Shown: positions 16,580 through 25,712, counted from the first letter of the stretch. The stretch: DNA of 64,000 nucleotides from Gemmatimonadota bacterium (GCA_020161135.1 JAIUOB010000004.1:62001-126000); one strand, 5' to 3'. Notes: generated by a model from the sequence alone, not told the origin. Numbers and translations are program-made.

Positions 16580-17146
16580 CTAGCTGCGGAACTGTCGCTG
16601 GAGCCAGGCGCGGGCGAGGCTCCACTCCCGGCTCACGGTCGCCGGCGAAATCTCCAGCACCTCGGCGATCTCGTCGAGGGAGAGGCCGACGAAGAACTTC
16701 AGTTCCACCACGCTGGCCTGCCGGGCATCCATGCGCTCGAGACGGTCGAGGGCGTCATGGACATCGAGGACGTCGCGCGCGGCCACCCGCTCGGCCGACG
16801 GGTCATCGAGGGACACGGTGCGGGCCCGATCGCGGCGGTCGGCGGAGGCGTGACGGGCGTGGTCGACGAGGATGCGACGCATCATGCGGGCGGCGATCCC
16901 GAAGAAGTGCGCGCGATTGCGCCACGGGGCCTCCTGCCCCACCAGCCGCAGATACGCCTCGTGGACGAGCGCGGTGGGCTGCAGGGTATGATCGCCGCGT
17001 TCGCGCCCGAGGTAGTGGGCCGCCAACGCGTGCAACTCGGCATAGACGACCCGGGCCGCCTCGTCGCGGGCGTCGGTGTCGCCGGCCTGGGCGGCGCGAA
17101 GCAGGTCGGTGAGGCCCTGCGCGGATGGCGGGAGCGGCGAAGTCAC
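16580..17146 (-). CDS. ECF-subfamily RNA polymerase sigma factor
   Basis: The 188-residue product has sigma region 2 (about residues 15 to 95, including YAELHALAAHYLGRE, TALVHEAYLRL and FFGIAARMMRRILVDHAR) and region 4 (about 130 to 185, ending in a helix-turn-helix LSLDEIAEVLEISPATVSRE). This is the ECF type (sometimes called SfII/TIGR02999-like) that is found next to Ser/Thr kinases instead of membrane anti-sigma factors. No anti-sigma gene is adjacent. It is divergent from the SPOR-lipoprotein gene, and its promoter should lie in the 158-base gap to its right. Control by the downstream kinase is inferred. Confidence 0.93.
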   Translation of the reverse strand: MTSPLPPSAQGLTDLLRAAQAGDTDARDEAARVVYAELHALAAHYLGRERGDHTLQPTALVHEAYLRLVGQEAPWRNRAHFFGIAARMMRRILVDHARHASADRRDRARTVSLDDPSAERVAARDVLDVHDALDRLERMDARQASVVELKFFVGLSLDEIAEVLEISPATVSREWSLARAWLQRQFRS

Positions 17147-17304
17147 ATCACAGAGACGGTGAGGAGCACCGGAATGTCACCCGTGCGCGACCGCCGCGCG
17201 TTGGCGGCGCGTCGGACGCGCGCTCAATATCGCTGGTGGTAGCGGATCGCGCGGTGGGATGCGAGCCCCTCCCTCCCCCTGCCCCGGACGGGTAGCTTAC
17301 CCCC

Positions 17305-18816
17305 GTGCGCACGCTCCTCGCGTCGGCGCTCGTGCTCCTTGCGTGCGGCGTGACCGGCGGCTGTGCCGATCGCGCGTCGCCCCCCTCCGGAGCCGGCGCC
17401 CCACCCAGCATCCCCGCCGGTCCCGATCCCGTCATCCTGCGCGTCGCGCGCACGGGCGGCGTGTTGACGGCTGCCCGCTACCCGGCACTCGATTCGATCG
17501 TGTGGCGGTCGGCCGCGCGCGTCCCGGCGCTCTCGCAGATCCTCGCGTTCGGCAGTGAGGACGGCTATCTCGCGGCGCTCGACACGTCCGGAGCACCCGT
17601 GCGCGTCGACCTGCGCCTGGGCAGCGTGGCGACCATGCGGGGCGACACGCTGCGGGCCGTGTCGTCGGAGGATGGCGGCGCGATCTACGCGCTGACGTCG
17701 TCGGGCGAGCTGACGCGCTACACCCCGAGTGGCGGTGACTGGCGCTTTCGCCCGCCGGTGCCGGCCGACGCGTTGAGCGCGCAGCGGGACGGCTCGCTGG
17801 TGGTGGTCGGTGCGCAGGGCGAGCGCGTGCTGGTGTGGCGTGTGCGTCCGCCCAATCAGGCGGTGTCGGATTCGCTGTCGTTCAAGGTGGGCGGCGAAGT
17901 CCCCCTGCTCCGCATGTCGCTCGCGCAGACGATCGGTGCGGTGGGCGACCGCATCTTCTTCGGCGCTGACGAGCAGGTGCTGGCGGTGCGCTCGCGCGAT
18001 CTCACCAAGGCGCTCGATGTCGACGTGGGCGACCCAGTGCAGGCGATCGCCGCGACGCCCAGTGGCGACCGGCTGTTCGTGGCCCGCGCCGACGACGAGA
18101 CGTTGCGCATCGTCGACCGGTTCGAGGAGGGGGTGTCGGGCAAGATCCGGCTCCCCGGCCCCGTCCGTGCCCTGCGCATGGACCCGCTGGGCCGCGTGCT
18201 GCTCGCGCGCGGCGGCGGCGACTCGGTGTACGTGGTGAGTCTCGCGAGCGACGCGATGATCGGCGTGGTGCAGAGCGCCTGGCGCGGTGACCTGCCGCTC
18301 GTGCTCCCCGACGCCGCGGTGGCGTACACGCGCGGCAACGACGTGGTGTTCGCGCACCCGACGACGCTGGCGGACATGCGCGTCGTTGCCGGTGGCGCCG
18401 GCCAGTTCTGGCACACGGTGCGGTGGAACGGCTTCCGACCGCGCGCGGCCGGCCTCGACCAGCCGGTGCAGTTCCGGCAAAGTGCGCCGCGCGACTCGTC
18501 CGACTTCTCGGCGGACAGCGGGGATGCGCGCGCGGTCACACCGCCCGGCTCCACGAGCACCGACGCCGGCGCGGGGAGCGACACCATGCCCACCGCGTTC
18601 ACCGTGTCGTTCGCGGCCGTGCTCGACGAAGCGCAGGCCAAGGCCGTCGCGGCGCGCATCCGCGTGGACGGCAAGGCGCCGCGCATCACCGCGACGGAGC
18701 GCTCAGGTCGCACACTGTACCGCGTCGTGCTGGGCCCGTACGCCACGCGTGCGGAAGCCGAACGCGTGGGTCGCGCGTCCGGACAGAGCTACTGGGTGTT
18801 CGAGGGGGCCCCGTGA
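17305..18816 (+). CDS. SPOR-domain lipoprotein with beta-propeller-like middle
   Basis: The product (503 residues, GTG start) has a signal peptide with a lipobox (VTGGC, then A). Residues 50 to 370 look like a propeller made of WD40/YVTN-like blades (GSEDGYLAALDTSG, DGGAIYALTSSGELTRY, PSGDRLFVARADDETLRIVD). The last 75 residues (FTVSFAAVLDEAQAKAVAARI ... RVVLGPYATRAEAERV) form a SPOR domain, which in other proteins binds denuded septal peptidoglycan. It overlaps the next SPOR gene by four bases (GTGA), and that gene overlaps smc. A role at the division site is inferred. Confidence 0.82.
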   Translation: MRTLLASALVLLACGVTGGCADRASPPSGAGAPPSIPAGPDPVILRVARTGGVLTAARYPALDSIVWRSAARVPALSQILAFGSEDGYLAALDTSGAPVRVDLRLGSVATMRGDTLRAVSSEDGGAIYALTSSGELTRYTPSGGDWRFRPPVPADALSAQRDGSLVVVGAQGERVLVWRVRPPNQAVSDSLSFKVGGEVPLLRMSLAQTIGAVGDRIFFGADEQVLAVRSRDLTKALDVDVGDPVQAIAATPSGDRLFVARADDETLRIVDRFEEGVSGKIRLPGPVRALRMDPLGRVLLARGGGDSVYVVSLASDAMIGVVQSAWRGDLPLVLPDAAVAYTRGNDVVFAHPTTLADMRVVAGGAGQFWHTVRWNGFRPRAAGLDQPVQFRQSAPRDSSDFSADSGDARAVTPPGSTSTDAGAGSDTMPTAFTVSFAAVLDEAQAKAVAARIRVDGKAPRITATERSGRTLYRVVLGPYATRAEAERVGRASGQSYWVFEGAP

Positions 18817-20204
18817 CGTCAGCCGGTCTGCCGATCGATCCGTGGGAAGTCGAAGGTCGTCGTCTTGCGCCGCTGCTCGACCAGGTGTCGGCGGTGGTGA
18901 TCGCCGCGAGCGACCCGCTGGTGGCCGCTCACGTCGCGCTGGGCGCGGCACGCCTGCAGGGGCAGCAGCGGCGCGTCGCGATCGCCGATCTCGTCGGCGA
19001 ACTGCCGCCCATCGAAGCGCTGCTCACCGGCGACGATCCGCACGGCGTCGCTGACAGCTTTCTGTACGGCGTGTCGCTCAACAAGATCGCGCGCCCGATG
19101 GCCGGCGCCGAGAACATCTTCCTCATGCCCAGCGGCACCGAGGCGGTGGATCACGAGGGGGTCTACGCCAATGAGCGGTGGCGTCGCCTCGCGGCAGGAT
19201 TCCACCAGGTGGGCGCGCTGCTCATCGTCATCGCGCGACCGACGTCGGGCGGCTTCGGGGATCTGTGTGCGTACATCGGCGCGCTGATGCCGGTGGGCGA
19301 GTGGGCGTTTCCCACGCCCGTCGGCGTGCCGCTGCTCGCGCCTCCCGCGCCGCCGCCGCCACCACCGGTCGAGCCGGCGGCGCCCACGCCGCGTGCCACC
19401 AAGGTCAAGGCGCAGGTGGCGGCGACGCAGGATGCCGACAGCCGTCGCCGGAAGCTGCTCGCGGTGCTGCTCGTGGTGCTCGCGGTGGCGGTGGCCGGCG
19501 GCGCGTTCTGGTCGCAGCTCGTCGCGTACCTGCCGGAGTCGGTGCAGTCGATGCTCGGCCGCACACCGCCGCCGGACACGGCGCGCATGATTGTGCCGCC
19601 GACCCCGATGGACACGGTGCCGCGCGTCGACAGTGCGGCACGCGATTCGGCGACCGCCGACTCGCTGCGCGCTGCCGGCGACACGACGGGTGCGACGCCG
19701 GCGGGACCGCCGCTGGCCGTAGCCAATCCGGCCGACAGCAGTGCCGCGTCGCAGTACGCCGTGTACTTCGCGACGGCGAACACGCGCGCGGGGGCGATGC
19801 CCGACGCGCGCCCCGCCGACCTCGAGGCGCTGGCCCTCACGCCCGTGCCCGAAGGCGGCGAGACGTGGTTTCGCGTGACCGTGGGTGCCGCCCCCACGCG
19901 TGAGGAGGCGGAAAAGCTGCTCGGCACGCTGCGCACGAAGAAGCTGATCGGATCGGGGAGTATCGTGCGCGTGCCCTTCGCGCTGCGTCTCGAGAGCAAC
20001 GTGGCACCCTCGCTGGTGTCCGCGCGCCTCGCGGCCCTCACAGGGCGTGGCATCCAGGCTTATGCGCTCCGTCAGGGTGACGGCAGCGCCAACGTGTACA
20101 CCGGCGCCTTCGAGTCGCCGGCCCAGGCTACGGCGCTCGCGGATTCGCTGCGCGCCACCGGCGTCTCGCCGGTGCTGGTTTACCGAACGGGGAGAGCGTT
20201 CTAG
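18813..20204 (+). CDS. Membrane protein with degenerate ParA/CpsD-like domain and two SPOR-like repeats
   Basis: The product (463 residues from GTG in the GTGA overlap) has four parts. Residues 1 to 165 resemble a MinD/CpsD-type NTPase fold (VSAVVIAASDPLVAAHVALG, RRVAIADLVGE, VSLNKIARPM ... IFLMPSGTEAV) but lack a Walker A GKT/S. A Pro/Ala linker follows, then one membrane helix (about 210 to 232, LLAVLLVVLAVAVAGGAFW). Beyond a Thr/Asp/Ala-rich linker are two SPOR-like repeats (TWFRVTVGAAPTREEAEKL and SANVYTGAFESPAQATAL). The topology would place the NTPase-like part in the cytoplasm and SPOR outside. The stop shares one base with the smc start. The NTPase relation is my inference. Confidence 0.72.
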   Translation: MTSAGLPIDPWEVEGRRLAPLLDQVSAVVIAASDPLVAAHVALGAARLQGQQRRVAIADLVGELPPIEALLTGDDPHGVADSFLYGVSLNKIARPMAGAENIFLMPSGTEAVDHEGVYANERWRRLAAGFHQVGALLIVIARPTSGGFGDLCAYIGALMPVGEWAFPTPVGVPLLAPPAPPPPPPVEPAAPTPRATKVKAQVAATQDADSRRRKLLAVLLVVLAVAVAGGAFWSQLVAYLPESVQSMLGRTPPPDTARMIVPPTPMDTVPRVDSAARDSATADSLRAAGDTTGATPAGPPLAVANPADSSAASQYAVYFATANTRAGAMPDARPADLEALALTPVPEGGETWFRVTVGAAPTREEAEKLLGTLRTKKLIGSGSIVRVPFALRLESNVAPSLVSARLAALTGRGIQAYALRQGDGSANVYTGAFESPAQATALADSLRATGVSPVLVYRTGRAF

Positions 20205-23200
20205 TGCGTCTGACGAAGTTGGAGGTGCATGGCTTCAAGGCCTTCGCCGATCATCTGGAGTTCGCGTTCGAACGCGGCGTGACCGCGATCGTCGGACCCA
20301 ACGGTTCCGGCAAGTCGAACGTCTCCGACGCCGTCCGCTGGGTGCTCGGCGAGCAGCGCGCGCGCGCCATGCGCGGGGCGAAGATGGAGGACGTGATCTT
20401 CCACGGGTCGTCGGCGCGCAAGCCGGTGAACATGGCGGAAGTGTCGCTCCACTTCGACAACAGCGCGGGCGAGCTGCCGATTCCGTTCCGCGAGGTCGTG
20501 ATCACGCGACGCCTGCTGCGGTCGGGGGAGAGCGAATACCTGCTCAACCGCGCGCCGTGCCGCCTGCGCGACATCCAGGACCTCGTGCGCGGCACGGGGC
20601 TCGGCGCCGATTCGGGCGTGGTGATCGAGTCGAAGATGATCGACGCGCTGCTCTCCGATCGCCCCGACGAGCGGCGAGAGCTGTTCGAGGAGGCGGCCGG
20701 TGTCGGCCTGTATCGCGATCGTCGTCGCAGCGCCGAGCGCCGCCTCGAGGAGACGACGACCGACCTCGCACGCCTCGATGACCTCATCAACGAGGTGCAG
20801 AGTCAGGTGCGCTCGCTCGCGCGGCAGCGCCGGCGCGCCGAGCGCCACGCCGAATTGACGAGCCGCCGCTTCCAAGTGGAGCTGTCGCTCGCCACGCGCG
20901 AGATGGCGGCCTGGAAGGACGAACTCGAGGCGCTGGATGGACGCCTCGCCGAGTTGCAGGCCGACGTGCCGGGCGCCGAGGAGGCGATCGCCGCGGCGGA
21001 GGCCGAGCGCGAAGGCGCGCACACCGCACGTTCCACCGCGGAAGCGAGCCGGCAGGAGCTGGCGCGCCTCGCCACCGAGCAGCGCGATCGCACGCAGCGA
21101 CTCGAGCGGGAGCTCGCGGTGGCCGAGGAGCGCCAGCGCAGTACGGCCATGCGGCGGGAACGCGCCGAACAGGAGCGGCAGGAGAACGAGGCATTCGGAC
21201 GTCGCCTGCGTGAGGACCGCGAGAAGGCCGCGACCGACCGCACGACGCTCGAGCGCGAATTGCGCGAGGCGGGCGAAGCGCTGCAGGAGCGGCTGTCGGC
21301 CGAGCAGGTCGCGCGCGAGGCGGTGCAGCAGGCCCGGGCCTCGCTCGAGCAACTCGAACGCCAGGTGCGCGAGCAGCGCGACCAGGCACGGCGTCTCGAA
21401 CTCGATCGGGACGGCGCGGCGCGTGAGCAGGCCGACACGCAGCAGCGGCAGGAAGTGCTCGAGATCGAGCGGCAGAACCTCGCCGACGCCTGTGAGGCGA
21501 TCGACCGGGAGCTCGCGCAGGCGAAGGACGCGGTCGCGATGGCGCAGGCCAACGCGCACGAGGCCCAGCTCACGCTGGACGGGGCGCGTCAGGCCACGGC
21601 CAGTGCGCGCACGGCCGACGCCGAAGCGCGCAGTGCCCTCGCGGGCGCGGTCGAGGCGCGCACGGCGCTCGAAGGGCGCATGAACGCCCTCGCGGCGCTC
21701 GAGCGCGAGCGTGTGGGGCTCGCGCCGTCGAGTGCGAAGCTGCTCAAGGAGCGCGAACGGTTCGGCGACGGGGCCGTGCTGGGCCCGCTCACCGACTTCG
21801 TGACCGCCGACGGCGAGGCCGCCAAGCTGGTCGAGCGCTACCTCGGCGCGACGATGCACGCCATCGTGGTGCGCGACGCCAGCGTTGCCGCCGCCGTGCG
21901 GAAGTGGCACACCGAGTCGCAGCCCGGGCCGCTGCTGCTGCTGCCGCTCGATGTCGCCGTGGAGCTGGGCGCCGACGCAGACGCGCTGAGTGCGAGCGTC
22001 GAGGCGACGGGCGCCGCCGGGCGCTGGGTACGTGCGCTGCTGGGCAAGGTGCGTGCGCTCGATGGCGGCGAGGCGTTCATCGACGAGCGTGGCGCGGTGT
22101 TCCTCCCGGGCACGGCCACGGGCCCCGGCCCGCTGCAGCGCCGTGCCGAGCTCACGCGCATCGAAGCCGACCTGGCCGCCGCCGAGTCCCGTCGCGTGGC
22201 GGCGGCGGAGGCCGCCGACGCGGCGCGTGTGGCGTTGGGCGAGGCGGAGCACGCGCAGCAGGCCGCGCAGGAGCAGCACAACCGCGCGCAGCAGGAGTCG
22301 CGGCGCGCGGCGGAAGTGCAGCAGGAAGTCGATCGCCGGCGCGAGCGTGCGCAGCGGGAACTCGCGCAGTCGAGCGCGCTGGCCGAGCGGCTGGTGACGC
22401 GCCTCGCCGAGCTCGAGGAGCGCACCCAGAAGCTGACGCAGCAGGCCGAGGCGCTGCTCGCGCGGGCCGGCGAAGCCGACGATGACATCGCCACCGGGCG
22501 TGAGACGCTCGCCGTGGCGGAGCGCGAACAGGAGCAGGCCCGCGAGGCGCGTGCGAGCTGCCAGGTGACGCAGGCACAGGCGCAGGCGCGCCTGAGCGTC
22601 GCGATCGACCGCGAGAAGCGGCTGCTCGAGGAGGACAGCACGGCGGCCGCACGCATCGAGTCGCTGGCGAAGGAGTTGTCGACGCTGTCGGATGCCGACC
22701 AGCAGCTCGCGCAGCAGCTCGACGGCTGGCGCGCGGAGCTGGAGACGGAGCAGAAGTCGCTGTCCGATGCGGACGCACGCCTCGCCGATGCGGAGCGTGC
22801 GGTGGCCGCCGCCACCGCGGCGTCGGATGCCTGCGAGACGACGCTCGACGAGGCCCGCCGCCGCGCGGGCGCGCTGGGCGAGCAGTTGCATGGCGCACAG
22901 TTGCGCCACACCGAACTGGCGGGGCGTCGCGAGGCGATCCGGCAGCGTCTCGAGACCGAATGGCGTCGCTCGCTCGAGGACCTGCTCGCGGGCTTCGAGC
23001 CGCTCGACGTGGAGACGGACGCCCTGCGGGCCGAGGCCAAGACGTTGCGCGAGGCGCTCGACGATCTCGGGCCGGTCAACCCGCTGGCCATCGAGGAGCA
23101 CGAGGAGGAACAGCGACGCCTCGAGTTCCTCACCAGCCAGCGCAACGACCTCACGTCGGCCAAGCAGTCGCTGCACCAGGCCATCCGCGAGATCGACAGC

Positions 23201-23815
23201 ACGGCGCGCGAGCTGTTCCTCGCGACGTTTTCGCAGGTGCGCGAGAACTTCCGGCAGATCTTCCTGCGCATGTTCGGTGGCGGCGAGTGCGACCTGCGCC
23301 TCGAGAATCCCGATGCGCCGCTCGACTGCGACATCGAGGTGCACGCCAGCCCGCGCGGCAAGAAGACGCAGCGCATCCACCTGCTCTCGAGTGGCGAACG
23401 CGCGCTGGTCGCGCTGTCGCTGCTCTTCGGCATCTTCCTCACGAAGCCGAGCCCCTTCTGCCTCATGGACGAAGTGGACGCGCCGCTCGACGACCAGAAC
23501 ATCGGGCGCTTCGTGAAGATGCTGAACGACTTCAAGTCGAAGACCCAGTTCATCGTCATCACGCACAACCCGCGCACGACGAGCGAGGCGGCAGACGCGG
23601 TGTACGGTGTCACGATGCAGGAGCCGGGTGTGTCGAGCATCGTGAGCGTGCGCCTGCGCGGCGGTCCGGCGGTGGACGAGGGCAACGGCACGCCCCCTGC
23701 CCCGTCGAACGAGGACCGCGCGGACGACGTGGTGGAGGATGCGACGGACGCTACCACCGCCGGCGTCGACGAGCCGGTGGACGAAGGGGCCGATGCGCCG
23801 ACCGAGCCGGCGTGA
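20204..23815 (+). CDS. smc: Chromosome segregation protein SMC
   Basis: This is a full-length condensin subunit (1203 residues). It has Walker A GPNGSGKSN at 31 to 39 after MRLTKLEVHGFKAFADH, two long coiled coils (about 170 to 500 and 670 to 1010) rich in Glu/Arg/Gln/Ala, and a hinge at about 510 to 660 (GRMNALAALERERVGLAPSS ... VLGPLTDFV ... YLGATMHAIVV). The C-terminal ATPase half has signature LLSSGERALVALSLL near 1060 and Walker B FCLMDEVDAPLDD near 1087. An acidic/Ala tail of about 50 residues follows. No scpA or scpB lies in the window. The start is GTG, overlapping the preceding SPOR gene by one base, and the stop overlaps the next start by four. Confidence 0.96.
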   Translation: MRLTKLEVHGFKAFADHLEFAFERGVTAIVGPNGSGKSNVSDAVRWVLGEQRARAMRGAKMEDVIFHGSSARKPVNMAEVSLHFDNSAGELPIPFREVVITRRLLRSGESEYLLNRAPCRLRDIQDLVRGTGLGADSGVVIESKMIDALLSDRPDERRELFEEAAGVGLYRDRRRSAERRLEETTTDLARLDDLINEVQSQVRSLARQRRRAERHAELTSRRFQVELSLATREMAAWKDELEALDGRLAELQADVPGAEEAIAAAEAEREGAHTARSTAEASRQELARLATEQRDRTQRLERELAVAEERQRSTAMRRERAEQERQENEAFGRRLREDREKAATDRTTLERELREAGEALQERLSAEQVAREAVQQARASLEQLERQVREQRDQARRLELDRDGAAREQADTQQRQEVLEIERQNLADACEAIDRELAQAKDAVAMAQANAHEAQLTLDGARQATASARTADAEARSALAGAVEARTALEGRMNALAALERERVGLAPSSAKLLKERERFGDGAVLGPLTDFVTADGEAAKLVERYLGATMHAIVVRDASVAAAVRKWHTESQPGPLLLLPLDVAVELGADADALSASVEATGAAGRWVRALLGKVRALDGGEAFIDERGAVFLPGTATGPGPLQRRAELTRIEADLAAAESRRVAAAEAADAARVALGEAEHAQQAAQEQHNRAQQESRRAAEVQQEVDRRRERAQRELAQSSALAERLVTRLAELEERTQKLTQQAEALLARAGEADDDIATGRETLAVAEREQEQAREARASCQVTQAQAQARLSVAIDREKRLLEEDSTAAARIESLAKELSTLSDADQQLAQQLDGWRAELETEQKSLSDADARLADAERAVAAATAASDACETTLDEARRRAGALGEQLHGAQLRHTELAGRREAIRQRLETEWRRSLEDLLAGFEPLDVETDALRAEAKTLREALDDLGPVNPLAIEEHEEEQRRLEFLTSQRNDLTSAKQSLHQAIREIDSTARELFLATFSQVRENFRQIFLRMFGGGECDLRLENPDAPLDCDIEVHASPRGKKTQRIHLLSSGERALVALSLLFGIFLTKPSPFCLMDEVDAPLDDQNIGRFVKMLNDFKSKTQFIVITHNPRTTSEAADAVYGVTMQEPGVSSIVSVRLRGGPAVDEGNGTPPAPSNEDRADDVVEDATDATTAGVDEPVDEGADAPTEPA

Positions 23816-24870
23816 GTGACGGGCGTCGCCGCCGGCGTGGGCGCGGGATCGCGGCGCTCCTGACGACCGTGGTGTCGCTGCTGGGCGTGTCGCTTGCGGC
23901 GCGTCCAGCGGGGGCGCAGGCGGTGCTGCTCGACGGTCCGAGCGGCGCGACGTTCTCCTCGGTCACGCCGAGCTTCGGCTTTCGCGCGATCGGCCTCGGG
24001 CCGGGGCGCCCGTTGCTCGTCACGCTGCAACTCAGCACGACGCTCGACTTCACGGGCGTGGTCTTCGACAGCTCCTTCACGACGCCGGACACGGTGCTCA
24101 CCATCCAGGTGACGCGTCCGCTCCCGCATGAAGCCGGTCTGTATGTGCGTGCGCGTGCGCGCGCCTTTGCCGGGCCGCTGGTGGAGTCCACAGTCACGGG
24201 ACCCTTCGCGGTGCCGTCGTGGCTCACACTCATCACGCCGAACTCGCCGACGGGCAACAGCTTCGCCATCAGGCGTCCGCTGTTCGTGTGGCGCAGCGCC
24301 CGCATCCTGCCCAGCGTCGGACCCTGGCGCTACGACCTGGAGCTGACGAGCGCCGGTCGGCCGGAGCTGGCGGTGGTGGGGCTCACCGACACGACCTTCC
24401 GCCCCACGACCGACCTGCAGGCCAACACGTCGTATCGATGGAGCGTGCGCGCCTGGCTGCCGTCCGGTGAGTCGATCCGACTGCCGAGCCTCGGCACCTT
24501 CGTCATCACCGACCCGCCGCTCCCGACGACGACGCTGCTGTTCCAGAACTTCCCGAATCCGTTTCCGTCGCCCAGCGTCTTCTTCACCTGCTTCTGGTTC
24601 GATGTGGGGCAGCAGGGCGCCTCGCTGGCACTCGAGGTGCTCGATGCGCGCGGCACACTGGTCAAGACGATCGTGCCCAAGGGCACCCGCTTCGAGGCCG
24701 GGCGGTACGGGCGCGGACTGCCGGGCGGCGAGAGCAATTGCGACAATCGCTACACCTGGGACGGCACTGCGAACGACGGGCGCGTGGTGACGCCAGGCGT
24801 CTATCTCGCGCGCTTCTCTCCGGACAACGCGGCGCCGACGTTCCGGCGCATCGTATTCAAGGGTCGCTAG
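23812..24870 (+). CDS. Secreted protein with C-terminal FlgD-Ig/FxNPF-type domain
   Basis: The product (352 residues, GTG in a GTGA overlap with smc) starts with a very basic n-region (GRRRRRGRG), a hydrophobic core and an AGAQA cleavage site. The middle is made of fibronectin/Ig-like beta segments. The C-terminal 110 residues begin LLFQNFPNPFPSPSVFF, contain RYTWDGTANDGRVVTPGVYLARF and end RIVFKGR. This is the FlgD_ig-like module often found at the ends of surface proteins. In Bacteroidetes similar ends act as type IX sorting signals; I cannot claim that system here. Function is unknown, perhaps cell-surface binding. Confidence 0.75.
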   Translation: MSDGRRRRRGRGIAALLTTVVSLLGVSLAARPAGAQAVLLDGPSGATFSSVTPSFGFRAIGLGPGRPLLVTLQLSTTLDFTGVVFDSSFTTPDTVLTIQVTRPLPHEAGLYVRARARAFAGPLVESTVTGPFAVPSWLTLITPNSPTGNSFAIRRPLFVWRSARILPSVGPWRYDLELTSAGRPELAVVGLTDTTFRPTTDLQANTSYRWSVRAWLPSGESIRLPSLGTFVITDPPLPTTTLLFQNFPNPFPSPSVFFTCFWFDVGQQGASLALEVLDARGTLVKTIVPKGTRFEAGRYGRGLPGGESNCDNRYTWDGTANDGRVVTPGVYLARFSPDNAAPTFRRIVFKGR

Positions 24871-24873
24871 GTG

Positions 24874-24932
24874 GGACGCGGAGGCGCGGAGATGAGGAGC
24901 GAGATCCATTTCTCCGCGGAGGCGCGGCGATG
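24874..24932. repeat. Short direct repeat before the MBL gene
   Basis: GCGGAGGCGCGG occurs twice about 37 bases apart (before GAGATG and before CGATG). The second copy provides the GGAGG-like ribosome-binding region of the following gene. This could be a small dispersed repeat or chance in GC-rich sequence. Confidence 0.45.
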
Positions 24933-25688
24933 AAGCTGACCACGGTGGGGACCGGGACGGCGGCGCCGCATGCGTCGCGGGTGTCGGCGGCGCACCTCGT
25001 CGAGGCGGGCGGCGTGCGCCTGCTGCTCGACTGCGGCAGTGGCGCCGTGCATCGCATGGCGCAGCTCGGCATCGACTGGAGCGGCATCACGCATGTCGCG
25101 CTGTCGCATTTCCACACCGACCACATTGCCGACCTGCCGCTGCTGGTCATGGCGTGGAAATGGGGGCAGTTGCCGGCGCGGGCCGAGCCGGTGACGTTGT
25201 ACGGCCCGCCGGGCACGGGCGCGCTCCTCGAGCGCATGGCGGCCGTGCATGGCGCATGGCTGCTCGCGCCGGGATACCCGTTCACCGTGCGGGAGGTGAC
25301 CGCGGACGAGGTGGTGCGCCTTCCCGGCGACGTCACGCTGCAGTCGTGTGCGGTACCGCACACCACCGAGAGCGTGGCATATTCCATCAGTGAGGGAATG
25401 CGGCGCGTCGTCTACACCGGGGATACCGGCGTGAGCGACACGCTCGCCGATTGGGCGGCCGGATGTGACCTGCTGCTCGCCGAGTGTTCCCTGCCGGACG
25501 CCATGGCCATGCGCGAGCACCTCACGCCGCGACAGGTCGGTGCGTTGGCCGCGCGGGCTCGCGCACGACAGCTTGTCTGCACGCATTTCTATCCGCCGGT
25601 CGAGGCCGTGGACATTCTGGCCGAGGTGGCGGAGCAGTACGCCGGACCGTGCACGCTCGCGGTCGACGGCTGGTCCATCACCCTCTGA
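24930..25688 (+). CDS. Metallo-beta-lactamase-fold hydrolase (RNase Z-like)
   Basis: The 252-residue product has the RNase Z/arylsulfatase-type start MKLTTVGTGTAAPHASRVSA, a DCGSGAVHRM segment, the zinc motif HFHTDH at residues 60 to 65, a conserved His in PHTTESVAYSI, Asp in YTGDTGVSD and a final His in CTHFYPP. These predict a dizinc phosphodiesterase or related hydrolase in the cytoplasm. It lacks the long exosite arm expected of true tRNase Z, so tRNA 3' processing is not assured. The ATG was chosen at the family N-terminus. aroF follows after 24 bases. Confidence 0.85.
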   Translation: MKLTTVGTGTAAPHASRVSAAHLVEAGGVRLLLDCGSGAVHRMAQLGIDWSGITHVALSHFHTDHIADLPLLVMAWKWGQLPARAEPVTLYGPPGTGALLERMAAVHGAWLLAPGYPFTVREVTADEVVRLPGDVTLQSCAVPHTTESVAYSISEGMRRVVYTGDTGVSDTLADWAAGCDLLLAECSLPDAMAMREHLTPRQVGALAARARARQLVCTHFYPPVEAVDILAEVAEQYAGPCTLAVDGWSITL

Positions 25689-25712
25689 GCAGTCACCCCC
25701 GAGGACGTTTCC

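Noticed and set aside
14810..17242. A + strand open frame of 810 codons opposite the kinase and sigma factor
   Set aside because: Shadow of two well-supported minus-strand genes.
20201..23566. Very long open frame (over 1100 codons) on the minus strand opposite smc
   Set aside because: High GC and biased third positions keep antisense frames open. Its product is Arg/Leu/His-rich with no family motif, while the + strand frame is clearly SMC.
23812..24870. Proof of a type IX secretion system
   Set aside because: The FxNPF-type end domain alone is not diagnostic and no por or gld genes are in the window.
24930..25688. True tRNase Z (rnz)
   Set aside because: The fold and motifs match the wider family, but the long exosite insertion expected for tRNA binding is not seen.
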